In this document: piece after piece, positions 41,681 to 50,321 of the stretch | Layout: the number at the start of each line of letters is the position of its first letter | How positions within the stretch are numbered: position 1 is the stretch's first letter | From: Bacteroidota bacterium | GTDB lineage: Bacteria; Bacteroidota; Bacteroidia; Chitinophagales; LD1 | NCBI GenBank assembly: GCA_018267385.1 | Contig: JAFDYN010000018.1 | Location: 1-50,321, forward strand | Reading direction: 5' to 3' | Length of the DNA stretch: 50,321 nucleotides | The notes under the pieces: model-generated | What the model was told of the DNA's origin: nothing | Database searches by the model: none | Seen by the model: only the letters and a program-made list of their open reading frames with translations | Program-made: the position numbers and the translations under genes

Positions 41681-42001
41681 AAACTATCGATCGGGATATT
41701 AGCTAAATAAAATGCGCTGAATACCAGAGTCTTATGTTTGTTTGGGTGATCCCACTTGGGCTCGAACCAGGGGCCCTCTGATTATGCGGAACAGATGTAC
41801 TGCGTATATGAGGCTATTTGATCCTCCATCTATCGCAAACCGAAGCGAGATATTTTCGATTTGCATGTGTAGTTCATTTTGTATATATAAACACAGCGCG
41901 CAAAAGCACTAGAAGCTTGCTGACAAATCAGCAGAAAATGCAGCATAATTGCTTTAATTTCTATCCCTAAAGAACCATCCAGCCTCGATGATACGGGTAT
42001 A
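41681..42001. other. Intergenic space with a tRNA fragment
   Basis: No protein gene is seen. The space contains a damaged copy of the 3' half of the CAU tRNA (41743-41786). The rest is AT-rich without recognised elements. Confidence 0.55.
41743..41786 (-). pseudogene. tRNA(CAU) 3'-half duplicate (possible attachment-site scar)
   Basis: The block corresponds to the acceptor 3' strand, T arm, variable loop and anticodon-stem 3' side of the tRNA at 46842-46915, in the same orientation, with about 4 mismatches in 40 aligned positions. Identity stops at the anticodon loop. The T-arm stem has a damaged pair, so it is not a functional tRNA. It could be the far end of an old tRNA-targeted insertion, or a decayed duplicate tRNA. 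Confidence 0.65.
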
Positions 42002-42643
42002 TTATTTCAGTAAACCGTGTTTCTGGGCATACATGACGACACCAATAATATTTTTGGCCCCGGTCTTTTTCATTAGCGATTGCCGGATACCTTCTATCGT
42101 TCTTACTCCTAAATATAATCTTTCAGAAATTTCCTGATTCGAATACTCTTCACTGAGCATTTTGATTATCTGTATCTCCCTCGTGTCAAAGTGTAGTTCA
42201 TTCTGCCTTATATTCTTGCTATTGTTTAGCATTTTTTTCAACAGCGCCTTATTAGCATGGTCTGTATAGTAGGTGCCACCATAGTACACATCTTTAATAG
42301 CAGCGTATGCTGGAAGAGAGTCATCGTCTTTGCATATATAGCCTTTAGCACCTTGGGCGACTATTTCGTCGATGATCTCATCTACTTTCTGCATAGACAT
42401 GACGATCACAAGTATAGAATGCTGCCTGCGGCGCAGCTCCTCCATCACTTCATAGCCCGACATTTTGGGCATGAAGAGGTCCAGTAGCAGTATGTCAGCC
42501 TGATTTTCAGATAGCCACTCTATGACCTCCAGGCCATTTTGTGCTTCATATCTGATTGAAATTTCTTCATGGTTCTTTAGTTCTGATGATATCCCTTTGC
42601 GGAAATACGGATGGTCATCTGCAATAATGATATTGATTGCCAT
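42002..42643 (-). CDS. NarL/LuxR-family response regulator
   Basis: This 213-aa protein has an N-terminal receiver domain: acidic pair IIADDHP, phospho-acceptor D55 in LLLDLFMPKMSG, and the conserved Lys in YICKDDD. The C-terminal LuxR-type helix-turn-helix is visible in TREIQIIKMLSEEYSNQEISERLYLGVRTIEGIRQSLMKK. No histidine kinase is adjacent. The frame extends to 42685, but the ATG at 42643 (MAINII) is preferred because a promoter -7 element overlaps the longer version. It could control the neighbouring surface-protein genes; that is inference. Confidence 0.9.
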   Translation of the reverse strand: MAINIIIADDHPYFRKGISSELKNHEEISIRYEAQNGLEVIEWLSENQADILLLDLFMPKMSGYEVMEELRRRQHSILVIVMSMQKVDEIIDEIVAQGAKGYICKDDDSLPAYAAIKDVYYGGTYYTDHANKALLKKMLNNSKNIRQNELHFDTREIQIIKMLSEEYSNQEISERLYLGVRTIEGIRQSLMKKTGAKNIIGVVMYAQKHGLLK

Positions 42644-42949
42644 AGGAATAAGTTCAATGACAACAAATCTAATAGAAAACTCCAATCAGCATTGCGAATT
42701 CTGCGTTATTTTTTTGCGTATTCCCCGCAAAACATTCCGCAAAATACCAGAGTTCTTTGCTAAGTAAAAAAGGAAGATTTGTATCCATATTTGATTATAT
42801 GGGTTAGGGTAAAACTGTATTCTATGAGCCTATCTACCTACTATGCTTTCTCGTTTGGGCGGGGATGCTTCATTCCACCGTAGCTCTTTATGGTACAGCT
42901 ATCTATACATTTTTGATCATGAATTTTTTTTGAAAACTTAAATAACTAT
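42644..42949. other. Divergent intergenic region
   Basis: There is no gene. It holds the promoter of the response regulator (42664-42671) and the upstream region of the secreted protein at 42950. The segment near 42711-42745 contains a cluster of gcaaaa/ttttgcg-type words that form an imperfect inverted pattern (ttttttgcgtatt / cgcaaaatacc). This may be an operator. Confidence 0.35.
42664..42671 (-). promoter_or_regulatory. -7 promoter element of the response regulator (TAGATTTG)
   Basis: On the minus strand it is an exact TAnnTTTG. Transcription would start near 42657, about 14 bases before the ATG at 42643. The -33 box is weak. Confidence 0.45.
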
Positions 42950-44851
42950 ATGAAAAAGATAATTCTCCTTTTACTGGCAGTCGTGCTTTTTACAGCAGCT
43001 CAGGCATTGCCACCTAATCTCAAAGTAAACTTTACGACAGTCACCTGGTCTGGAGATGCTACCTGTGCAGGAGCAGTATCCGGTACCTTCCAGCTTCTAT
43101 CTGTAGACGGATGTACGCCCAGCACTTCTTTTTGTCATACGTGTCTCAATGGCAGCGGCACGGTAGAACTCGGTCGCTGGGTGCCTAATGGCGGCGGCGG
43201 ATATGTATGGAATACTATATCCACGCAGTCGTTTAATAGCGTCAGCCCTAATAATCAGTATTCATTCTCATTTACCGGTCTGACTGCCGGCGAGTATATG
43301 ATCCACGCTATATATACTTACGGAGGTACCAGCGGCACATACTGTGCGAGTGTCAGTGGCACCAATATCGTAGACGGATATACACCTGTAGGTACACCAT
43401 CAGGTATCAATAGCCACCAGTATTTCAGCGCTCCTACATCTGCAGATGTAGATTTTGCTCTTACATTCGCATCGACGCCCAATGTACCTGCTAACATAGT
43501 ATACAATGCTTCTTCTTCTTCAGCTTCCAACTGGCTGACCTTTAGCTCATGCGGTGGTATACCTTTCAGCGCATCTATCAATACCAATGTACAAGGCAAC
43601 AATAATCAATACAAACTATACATCGTGCCCGCTACTGCTGCAGGAGCTGACAATGGTACAGCCGTAGGTGTCACCACTTTTACCAATGGTGTGCCCACAG
43701 CGACCAATCTGAGTACAATAGCAAATACCTATATCACTACTGCTGGCTACTACAAAGTGTATCTGGTAGTACAAAACGGATGCGGTTCATATACGAGGAT
43801 CGCCTACATCTACATCGCAGCCAGCTACCCTTCTTTTACTAATGTCCAAATCAATGGCACAACAGCGACCAGCAACTGCACCCCTGCTATGCAGCAGCAA
43901 GTATATGCATGCCTGCCAGTCACACTCACCTTCAATACATCTGCGGCCTATAGATGGGTGATAGGAGTACAGGCTACCGGGACTTGCAGCACATTCAATT
44001 CTGGTACTACATATACATCCAACCCATCAGGCTTGGACCTTCGTTCACTTATGCCCGGTGGCATATCTGCCACTACTCCTGGTAGCTATATGATCTATGT
44101 ATCAGCTACAAATAACTGTGGCACTACTGGCACATGGTATCATGTGAATGTGCTGACGTCACCATCTTCTACGACATCATGTTTCCAGTTTTCTACAAAT
44201 AATACTTGCTCCGGACTAGCTGCCGGACTGGGCACCTCATCGTCTCCGATCACAGTATGCTCCAAGGCACCAAAGATATCAGGGTCATGCAGCAGCGGCG
44301 GATTTATAGGCGGTAGCGGCTACTATAGCCTGGTTGTGGACGAATACAACAGTACAGGTACTACTTTGATCCAGAATGTGATCACCTCACTCAATAATCC
44401 CGTAGCTAATGCAGCTGATATTGTCTGCCTCAATCTTAATGATTTTACTAATACAGGCAACTACTGGTATGTAAATACCACAGGGTTGAGATACAAGGTA
44501 CAGTTTACCATAGGTAATGCTTGTAGCTCATCTACGACTACAGGTTGGTTTAATGACGGTATCGCCGGATGCAAAACATCCTATGATGACGAAACTACAG
44601 GTCTGGCTACCGTTACAGAAGATCATATCGTACTGTATCCAAATCCGTCCAAGGGTGCGGTACATATCAACTTCGGACACAAGAGCAGAGTATCATTCAG
44701 GATATTCGATCTGCAGGGACAAGAAGTCACTACAGATCTGAAATATGACGAAAATGAGACAATAATCAATACTACTAATTTGGCAAAGAGTATTTATGTC
44801 ATTAAATTTAATGACGAAAACGCTTCTACTGTGCGATTTGCGGTAGAATAA
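42950..44851 (+). CDS. Secreted T9SS cargo protein (type-A sorting domain)
   Basis: This 633-aa secreted protein has a signal peptide (KKIILLLLAVVLFTAAQA). The mature part is Ser/Thr/Gly/Asn-rich and beta-sheet-like, with many cysteines that could pair, and no recognised domain. The last 80 residues are a T9SS type-A sorting domain: IVLYPNPSKGAVHINFGH, FRIFDLQGQEVT and SIYVIKFND. It may be a surface or extracellular structural protein or adhesin. It is followed by a hairpin before the next secreted-protein gene. Confidence 0.78.
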   Translation: MKKIILLLLAVVLFTAAQALPPNLKVNFTTVTWSGDATCAGAVSGTFQLLSVDGCTPSTSFCHTCLNGSGTVELGRWVPNGGGGYVWNTISTQSFNSVSPNNQYSFSFTGLTAGEYMIHAIYTYGGTSGTYCASVSGTNIVDGYTPVGTPSGINSHQYFSAPTSADVDFALTFASTPNVPANIVYNASSSSASNWLTFSSCGGIPFSASINTNVQGNNNQYKLYIVPATAAGADNGTAVGVTTFTNGVPTATNLSTIANTYITTAGYYKVYLVVQNGCGSYTRIAYIYIAASYPSFTNVQINGTTATSNCTPAMQQQVYACLPVTLTFNTSAAYRWVIGVQATGTCSTFNSGTTYTSNPSGLDLRSLMPGGISATTPGSYMIYVSATNNCGTTGTWYHVNVLTSPSSTTSCFQFSTNNTCSGLAAGLGTSSSPITVCSKAPKISGSCSSGGFIGGSGYYSLVVDEYNSTGTTLIQNVITSLNNPVANAADIVCLNLNDFTNTGNYWYVNTTGLRYKVQFTIGNACSSSTTTGWFNDGIAGCKTSYDDETTGLATVTEDHIVLYPNPSKGAVHINFGHKSRVSFRIFDLQGQEVTTDLKYDENETIINTTNLAKSIYVIKFNDENASTVRFAVE

Positions 44852-44875
44852 TATGGAGACCTGCTACAAACTTAG

Positions 44876-44898
44876 GAAAGGCCCCCAAAGGGCCTTTC
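44876..44898 (+). terminator. Hairpin after the secreted protein gene
   Basis: The perfect 9-bp stem gaaaggccc/gggcctttc with a CCAAA loop is followed by TCTACTT, not a full T-run. It separates two secreted-protein genes 54 bp apart, so it is a probable terminator or mRNA-stabilising hairpin. Confidence 0.6.
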
Positions 44899-44905
44899 TC
44901 TACTT

Positions 44906-46720
44906 ATGATGAAGAGCTTTTTGATATTACCTTTGATATTCTTATCCACGTTATGCGTAGCGCAGCGTGATACTTTTGTATTTTTTCCGACTTATACTTA
45001 CATCACAGTAAACGGCTATCCGACCAATTTTTGGGAAGATTCCCTACATGATCCTATGTGTATCGGAGATACCATAGAGATAAGGATGAATGCTGATACT
45101 GCAGCCGCATATGGTATTGACTCTATCAGATTCAAATTTACCCTGGGAGCCTCGGGCACGACTGAGATACGCCAGCTTGTTTCACATGACGCCTATAGTG
45201 AACGGTTCGTATTTACTGACACCGCCCCCAATCAGGTCTACATTATCAACTATTCATTTTGGTTTCACCATCCTACCTACATGGCTACCAGCTCATCCGG
45301 GCAGATCATTGTCGATGCAAATCCTGTGCGATACTATAGATGGCGCTTCGGCGATCTCATGTATATACAGTGCTGCCATGCCATCGGGCCTCTGATTCTC
45401 TCTACATCGGACTCATCTATCTGCTACGGAGATACAGCCACACTGACGGCTACAGGGCCATATATGCATCTACGGTGGAGCACAGGTGATAGTACTAGAA
45501 GTATCAGGATCAGCGAGCCGGGCCCTTATACCTGCATAGCATATGGAGCCTGCCGGTCAGATACACAGTCGATACTCATCAGGCCGCGGTGCCACTGCCC
45601 AGTGGCATATACTAAAAGCGCTGATACTACTATCTGCGCCCAAAGTCTGGCGTATATCTATGCCTCGCTGCCTGCCCGATTCAGGCTAAGGTGGAATACG
45701 GGAGATACTGCAGTACGTGTCAGGGTATCACAAACAGGTACTTACATATTTACAGGCACCTATTATTGTGATACGATAGTGGATAGTATACATGTAATGA
45801 TGCATGCCTCCCTGACTCCTATACATAGAGTACAGTTTAGCTGCTCTGATTCTACTGTGGTTCTCACGGCCAATCGTAGCGGCAATCTCAGCTATAGGTG
45901 GATCGCGACAGGAGATACGTCCTCACAGATCAATGCACATACTTCGGGATCATACCTATGTACGGTGTCTGACCAATGTATCTCCGTTACAGACACATTT
46001 GATATTCTGATATCAGCGCTACCTTCCCGGTTATTTAATGATGATACACTTCGGGTGTGTGAGACAGGGTTTCCTGTTATCATCACGCTGGATTCTGCTT
46101 ATCTGACATATGTGTGGAATGGTGCGGCAGGAGGACAATCGTTTCTCGCCGACAGTGCGCTGAGCCTGATCGCTACTGTAGGTACAGTTTGCGGTATCGC
46201 CAGCGATACCTTGCAGATCATCGCACAGCCGCACAGGGATTATCTTTCTGTCACAATTGATACGGCCTGCAGCAGCGGTACGGCTGCTATACATCTGGAT
46301 TATGAAGACCATCCATACATTATATGGAGTTCTGGCGGGCATACGGCTGATATCACAGCACCTATACCGTCCTATATCACAGTGATACTTGAGTATCCTT
46401 GCGATACCCTGTATCGTGATATCATCATACCGGCTTGTACTCATATCGATTGTACTGTCTTTATTCCCAATGCTTTCTCTCCTAACGGTGACGGCATCAA
46501 TGACGTCTTTCTACCCCTATCTGACTGTGAGTATGAGTATTTCCATATGCGCATATATGACAGATGGGGAGAGCTGGTATATAGTACTGACACCTATGCC
46601 GGTTGGGATGGATCATTCAAGTCTGTCGTGACTCCCGGAGTCTATGTCTATGTGCTGGATTATGGATTCAGAAATGTATCTGGCCAGCATACAAGCAGTA
46701 GTATTACGCTTATCAAATAG
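44906..46720 (+). CDS. Secreted T9SS cargo protein (type-B / CHU_C sorting domain)
   Basis: This 604-aa protein has a signal peptide (SFLILPLIFLSTLCVAQ). It has several Ig-like units of similar wording (SICYGDTATLTATG..LRWSTGDSTRSIRIS; FRLRWNTGDTAVRVRVSQTGTYIF; LSYRWIATGDTSSQINAHTSGSYLC). The C-terminal gliding-motility type (CHU_C) domain is clear: FIPNAFSPNGDGINDVF ... MRIYDRWGELVYST ... GWDGSF ... PGVYVYVLDYG. Type-B domains are attached by T9SS through a route that may need accessory proteins such as SprF/PorP homologues; none is in the window. Confidence 0.88.
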   Translation: MMKSFLILPLIFLSTLCVAQRDTFVFFPTYTYITVNGYPTNFWEDSLHDPMCIGDTIEIRMNADTAAAYGIDSIRFKFTLGASGTTEIRQLVSHDAYSERFVFTDTAPNQVYIINYSFWFHHPTYMATSSSGQIIVDANPVRYYRWRFGDLMYIQCCHAIGPLILSTSDSSICYGDTATLTATGPYMHLRWSTGDSTRSIRISEPGPYTCIAYGACRSDTQSILIRPRCHCPVAYTKSADTTICAQSLAYIYASLPARFRLRWNTGDTAVRVRVSQTGTYIFTGTYYCDTIVDSIHVMMHASLTPIHRVQFSCSDSTVVLTANRSGNLSYRWIATGDTSSQINAHTSGSYLCTVSDQCISVTDTFDILISALPSRLFNDDTLRVCETGFPVIITLDSAYLTYVWNGAAGGQSFLADSALSLIATVGTVCGIASDTLQIIAQPHRDYLSVTIDTACSSGTAAIHLDYEDHPYIIWSSGGHTADITAPIPSYITVILEYPCDTLYRDIIIPACTHIDCTVFIPNAFSPNGDGINDVFLPLSDCEYEYFHMRIYDRWGELVYSTDTYAGWDGSFKSVVTPGVYVYVLDYGFRNVSGQHTSSSITLIK

Positions 46721-46796
46721 TATATGAATATCATACTTAGAGGGTTGAATATTAAATATCAGGGACTAAAGTGGATTTGCGGATTACTTGAGCAAA

Positions 46797-46832
46797 CAAA
46801 AAAGCGGCCAGTGAAAGTCACTGAACCGCTTT
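46797..46832 (-). terminator. Terminator of the CAU tRNA gene
   Basis: On the minus strand, aaagcgg...ccgcttt and the inner cagtga...tcactg form a long stem, followed by TTTTTTGTTTG. It lies 10 bases beyond the tRNA 3' end. The stem may also act on the plus strand for the secreted-protein gene ending at 46720. Confidence 0.75.
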
Positions 46833-46841
46833 AATACTGGG

Positions 46842-46915
46842 TGGTCCCGCCTGGGCTCGAACCAGGGACCCTCTGATTATGAGTCAGATGCTCTAACCGG
46901 CTGAGCTACAAGACC
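46842..46915 (-). tRNA. tRNA with CAU anticodon (elongator Met or Ile2)
   Basis: Read on the minus strand this is a 74-nt cloverleaf. The acceptor GGTCTTG/CGGGACC has some G-U pairs; the D arm is GCTC/GAGC; the anticodon stem is TCTGA/TCAGA around CTCATAA; the T arm is CCTGG TTCGAGC CCAGG; the discriminator is A. The 3' CCA is not encoded. G1-C72 pairing rules out initiator tRNA. CAU also serves tRNA-Ile2 after lysidine modification, and the sequence alone does not separate the two. Confidence 0.93.
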
Positions 46916-47250
46916 CTTCCCTTTTGGGGATTGCAAATATATAAATTCCAGGGATTTTTTCATGCAACTGCTTCTGACTTTTGCAAAACAAGCTTGACCG
47001 AGGGGGCAGAGTGAGACATCAGCATTGTTTAATGAAAAGATAATCTAGTCATTACCCAGCATTTGCGGCTTTTATCTAGCTCTGTACCCCGGACAACGTG
47101 GCGGTTCTCTTTTGCGTCTAAGTAGTGAAATCCGCCACCGGGCGGATGTGGATTTTTTATGTCTTTATGACCTTATTCACGCTAAGAGATGATTTTTATT
47201 GGTTATATTTAGAAACTCGTTATTGTTTACTCTTTAACAACCACTCATAT
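46916..47250. other. Intergenic space before the giant adhesin gene
   Basis: No gene is seen. A perfect 7-bp hairpin (atccgcc/ggcggat, 47130-47147) stands ahead of gattttttat. AT-rich DNA from 47190 to 47250, including ttatattta (47203-47211, close to a -7 element), probably holds the promoter of the following gene. Confidence 0.4.
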
Positions 47251-50200
47251 ATGTCATTTAAACATTTACTTGTTTTAAGTGTTTGCGTGCTATTTATCAC
47301 TTTTTTTCCGGGGCGACTGGCTGCGCAGAATTATACGATACTGAATGACGCCACAGTATATGGAGGCTGCAACTGCTACCGGCTCACTCCGGCCGTGAAT
47401 AACCAGGGAGGTGGCGTATATCAAAACAATACCATTAATCTTAATAACTCTTTTGACTACGTTTTCAACGTGTTTTTGGGGTGCAACGGATCCAGTGGGG
47501 CCGACGGTATCGTATTTATCCTCACCAATAATATTACCGGTATCGGTTCTCAGGGCGGAGGTCTGGGTTACGCCGGCCTATCAGGTAATTCATTGGCGAT
47601 AGAGTATGATACCTGGCAAAACTCTCAGGATCCTTCTTATGATCACATAGCATTTGAAAGTAATGGCAGCGTCAATCACAACGTCGCAGGCCCCGTCTCG
47701 GCTCTGACCAGCCAAAGCAATATTGACGATTGCAACTGGCATACTACCGAGATCATCTGGAATGTAAATACCCAGACCTATTCAGTATACTTTGACGGTG
47801 TCCTGAGGCTTTCTTATACTGGCAATATTATAAATAACTTTTTTGGCGGCAATCCGGTAGTAAACTGGGGCTGGAGCGGCAGTACCGGTGGCGGCAATAA
47901 CGACCAGCGATTCTGCGTCACTTCTATCTCAAACTGGACAGCCGGAAATAACTACCAATCCTGTAACTCTACTTTCCAGTTTCATGATATATCCACTACA
48001 AATGCTGGCTCTGTCCAAAGCTGGGCTTGGAATTTTGGCGAACCGTCATCAGGTGCGGCTAATACCTCATCGCTACAGAATCCTACGCATACCTATTCAG
48101 CGCCCGGTACATACACTGTGACCCTGACCATCACTGACGTATCAGGCTGCACCGAGTCATACTCTCATGCTGTGATCCTCGCTGCTCCTATCACTTTGAC
48201 ACCGACGCTTTCAAATCCAGCCTGTAATGGTGACGCTACCGGAAATATATCAGTGGCGACTTCAGGCGGCTTTGGTACCTCTGCCGGCCTCGGCGGCTAT
48301 CAGTATTCATGGAGCAACGGTAACTCAACCAGTAACGTAGCAGGTGTTACTGCCGGCACATATAATGTCACCGTGTCAGATGGCATATGCAGCGCGACTG
48401 CTACGTATAATATCACCCAGCCCTCTGCTATCACAGCTACCACCTCTCACACTGATGCGTCATGTGGCTCTAATAATGGATCTGTAAGCATCACCATATC
48501 GGGAGGTACACCGCCATACACCGGGGTAGTCTGGAATGGTGTGGCAGCCACCGGTAGTGGCAGCGGCCCGTATGTGCGCAATAATGTGCCCGCAGCGATA
48601 TATGTGGCTAACTTTCACGATGCCAATGGCTGTAGCGCACTGCTTACTTATAGAGAAACGGTAAATAGCCTGCCATGCGGATACTCCGTTTCTACCTCTA
48701 GTACCAATGTAAACTGCTATGGCCAGAGTACAGGGTCTGTCACGGCAACAATAACAGGTGGTACCAGTCCGAGTATATACTGGACAAATAGTGGCGGTGC
48801 TAACGTGGGAACTGGTGCTACGGTGAGCAACCTGCCTGCCGGTGCGTACACCTACCACTATAGCGATGCCGGTGGTCAGGTATTCACAGGTACGGTCACT
48901 GTCAATCAGCCAGGTGCAGCTATGGTGGCTAGTATGACTACCACCAATACGACCTGCTCCTACCTCAATAACGGATCCGCGGTGGCTTCGGTCACGGCAA
49001 ATGGCAACTCACCGTATAACTATAGCTGGAGTGCATCGGGTCAGACCAACTCGCCTACCGCTTCGGGTTTGAGCCCGGGATCTGTGACGGTGACCATCAC
49101 AGATAATCTGGGGTGTACGGCTACAGCCACCGGCAATGTGACAGGTCAGTCGGCTATCGTGCCGGGTACGGTAGCGATCACCAATACTAACTGCCGAGGG
49201 GACTCTACGGGAAGTGCCGTAGTGAGCCCGTCGGGAGGAGTATCGCCGTATACATACCAGTGGAATAATAGCAGTACCGCCATAGGCGCGGGAGACTACG
49301 GCCTGCCTGCCGGCACCTACACGGTCACGATCACAGATCACAATGGCTGTACCGCTCAGACTAGTGGTACCGTAGGGCAGCCCGCAGCAGCGTTTACGGT
49401 AGCGCAGGCGCATACGGATGTGGCATGCTATGGCAATAGTACCGGCACCATCACACTCACGCCATCGGGGGGTACACCTGCCTATGCTACACCGCAGTGG
49501 CTGGACGGTGCCTCGGGTACTACGCGGAGCAACCTGGCTGCGGGCAACTATTACTTTGCGGATTCAGACTCCCATGGATGCCTGGTCATAGATACTGTCA
49601 AGATATTGCAACCATCCAGCGCTTTCGTCGTTACTGCCGCACATACCAATGTCAATTGCTACGGCGCTGCTACCGGTACGATCACGCTCACAGAGACAGG
49701 TGGTACTACACCATACAATGCTGTAACCTGGAGCGGTGGACTGAGTGGTACCAATCCGGTCAATGTGGCGGCAGGGACCTATGGCTATACTGTGACGGAT
49801 GCCAATGGCTGCCAGCAGACAGGTAGTGTGACTGTGACGCAGCCCGCTTCGGCCTTTACGGTCACTGCAGCACATACTGACGTACTATGCTATGGTAATA
49901 GTACCGGCACGATCACACTGACTGAGGCAGGTGGTACCACTCCATATAGTGCTGTGACCTGGAGCGGTGGCTTGAGCGGCACTAATCCTATTAACGTACC
50001 TGCAGGAATATATAGCTACACAGTGACTGACGCTAATAGCTGCCAGCAGACAGGCAGTGTGACAGTAACCCAACCTGCCGCAGCCTTTAGCATCACAGCT
50101 ACGCATACTGATGTAGGCTGCTACGGTGCTTCTACAGGTAGCATCACCCTGACAGAGACAGGCGGCACGACACCATATGGTACTGTGACCTGGAGTGGCG

Positions 50201-50321
50201 GCCTGAAAGGCCCCCATCATAGCAACGTACCTGCGGGACGTTATAACCATACCGTATCTAAAGCTAATAGCTGCCAGCAGACAGGCAGTGTGACCTGTAC
50301 TCAACATGCATCTGCTTTCAC
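47251..50321 (+). CDS. Giant SprB-like adhesin with lectin domain (partial)
   Basis: The frame is open from ATG 47251 to the window end (over 1,020 aa, no stop). Residues 1-24 are a signal peptide ending LAAQ. Residues about 25-230 form an L-type lectin-like domain (GADGIVFILTNN, LAIEYDTWQNSQDPSYDHIAF, HTTEIIWN, YFDGVLRLSYTG). About 235-310 is a PKD domain (SWAWNFGE, HTYSAPGTYTVTLTITD). From 310 on come many SprB-type repeats with the wording CYGNSTGTITLT..GGTTPY...TWSGGLSG..VNVAAGTYGYTVTDANGC. The family includes gliding adhesins secreted by T9SS; the sorting domain would lie beyond the window. Confidence 0.85.
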   Translation, partial: MSFKHLLVLSVCVLFITFFPGRLAAQNYTILNDATVYGGCNCYRLTPAVNNQGGGVYQNNTINLNNSFDYVFNVFLGCNGSSGADGIVFILTNNITGIGSQGGGLGYAGLSGNSLAIEYDTWQNSQDPSYDHIAFESNGSVNHNVAGPVSALTSQSNIDDCNWHTTEIIWNVNTQTYSVYFDGVLRLSYTGNIINNFFGGNPVVNWGWSGSTGGGNNDQRFCVTSISNWTAGNNYQSCNSTFQFHDISTTNAGSVQSWAWNFGEPSSGAANTSSLQNPTHTYSAPGTYTVTLTITDVSGCTESYSHAVILAAPITLTPTLSNPACNGDATGNISVATSGGFGTSAGLGGYQYSWSNGNSTSNVAGVTAGTYNVTVSDGICSATATYNITQPSAITATTSHTDASCGSNNGSVSITISGGTPPYTGVVWNGVAATGSGSGPYVRNNVPAAIYVANFHDANGCSALLTYRETVNSLPCGYSVSTSSTNVNCYGQSTGSVTATITGGTSPSIYWTNSGGANVGTGATVSNLPAGAYTYHYSDAGGQVFTGTVTVNQPGAAMVASMTTTNTTCSYLNNGSAVASVTANGNSPYNYSWSASGQTNSPTASGLSPGSVTVTITDNLGCTATATGNVTGQSAIVPGTVAITNTNCRGDSTGSAVVSPSGGVSPYTYQWNNSSTAIGAGDYGLPAGTYTVTITDHNGCTAQTSGTVGQPAAAFTVAQAHTDVACYGNSTGTITLTPSGGTPAYATPQWLDGASGTTRSNLAAGNYYFADSDSHGCLVIDTVKILQPSSAFVVTAAHTNVNCYGAATGTITLTETGGTTPYNAVTWSGGLSGTNPVNVAAGTYGYTVTDANGCQQTGSVTVTQPASAFTVTAAHTDVLCYGNSTGTITLTEAGGTTPYSAVTWSGGLSGTNPINVPAGIYSYTVTDANSCQQTGSVTVTQPAAAFSITATHTDVGCYGASTGSITLTETGGTTPYGTVTWSGGLKGPHHSNVPAGRYNHTVSKANSCQQTGSVTCTQHASAF
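49390..50321 (+). repeat. 231-bp tandem repeats within the adhesin gene
   Basis: Unit starts of the gctttcg/gcctttac type fall at 49390, 49621, 49852, 50083 and 50314, an exact spacing of 231 bp (77 codons). Units at 49621, 49852 and 50083 are the most alike. Earlier repeats (before 49390) are more diverged and have slightly different lengths. The array continues beyond the window. Confidence 0.85.

Noticed and set aside
48460..50307. Several minus-strand open frames (Cys/Arg/Thr-rich) over the adhesin repeats
   Set aside because: They recur with the 231-bp period and are antisense to the SprB repeats.

Overview
The window reads as a chromosomal piece of a Bacteroidota bacterium, most likely from the Chitinophagales/Sphingobacteriales side. 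The reasons are the type IX secretion (T9SS) component PorZ, several proteins with T9SS C-terminal sorting domains, SprB-type adhesin repeats, Bacteroidota-style promoters (TTTG ... TAnnTTTG) and the lack of Shine-Dalgarno sequences. The taxonomic call is inference; there is no rRNA to anchor it. The window probably starts inside a contig and may end at a contig edge inside a repeat gene.

Layout. (1) 1-6137: gatB, an AT-rich TPR/PD-(D/E)XK protein of probable foreign origin, a small lipoprotein, an orphan phage-terminase-small-subunit-like gene, and intergenic spaces full of short dispersed palindromic repeats. (2) 6138-18189: housekeeping genes (recO, ileS, lspA, a dgkA-type kinase), a YfhO-type membrane protein, PorZ and a glycosyltransferase. 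ileS carries two in-frame insertions; the larger is a complete DUF559 (Vsr-like) nuclease domain bounded by 23-bp inverted repeats. (3) 18190-20430: small genes: a Cys-rich mini-lipoprotein, a stand-alone FeoA domain, a one-domain asparaginase homologue and two related lipoproteins. (4) 20466-38217: a surface-polysaccharide locus. A long minus-strand run encodes an ABC-2 exporter (Wzm/Wzt type), WecE, a NodB deacetylase, several glycosyltransferases, a methyltransferase, a WbpB/WlbA dehydrogenase, AsnB, an acyltransferase and a 2OG-Fe(II) oxygenase; a WecD-like acetyltransferase is divergent. One glycosyltransferase in the run is a decayed C-terminal remnant. (5) 38235-41680: lemA, two TPM-domain genes, inorganic pyrophosphatase, a thioredoxin-like gene and an AhpD-like gene. 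(6) 41681-50321: a response regulator, three large secreted proteins and a CAU tRNA gene. The 3' half of this tRNA is duplicated 5 kb away, so the interval may be an old tRNA-targeted insertion.

How it fits together. The locus predicts a polysaccharide containing a 4-amino-4,6-dideoxysugar (WecE/WecD) and a diamino-uronic acid derivative (WbpB), exported by an ABC transporter. In Porphyromonas, Wbp-pathway sugars are needed for the anionic LPS that PorZ presents to the T9SS sortase. PorZ, a WbpB homologue and the T9SS cargo genes here are therefore plausibly parts of one surface-anchoring route.

The most unusual signal is the in-frame nuclease element in ileS, together with a nuclease-less small relative in the same gene and matching C-run/G-run palindromes between genes. 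This looks like a protein-tolerated mobile repeat family.
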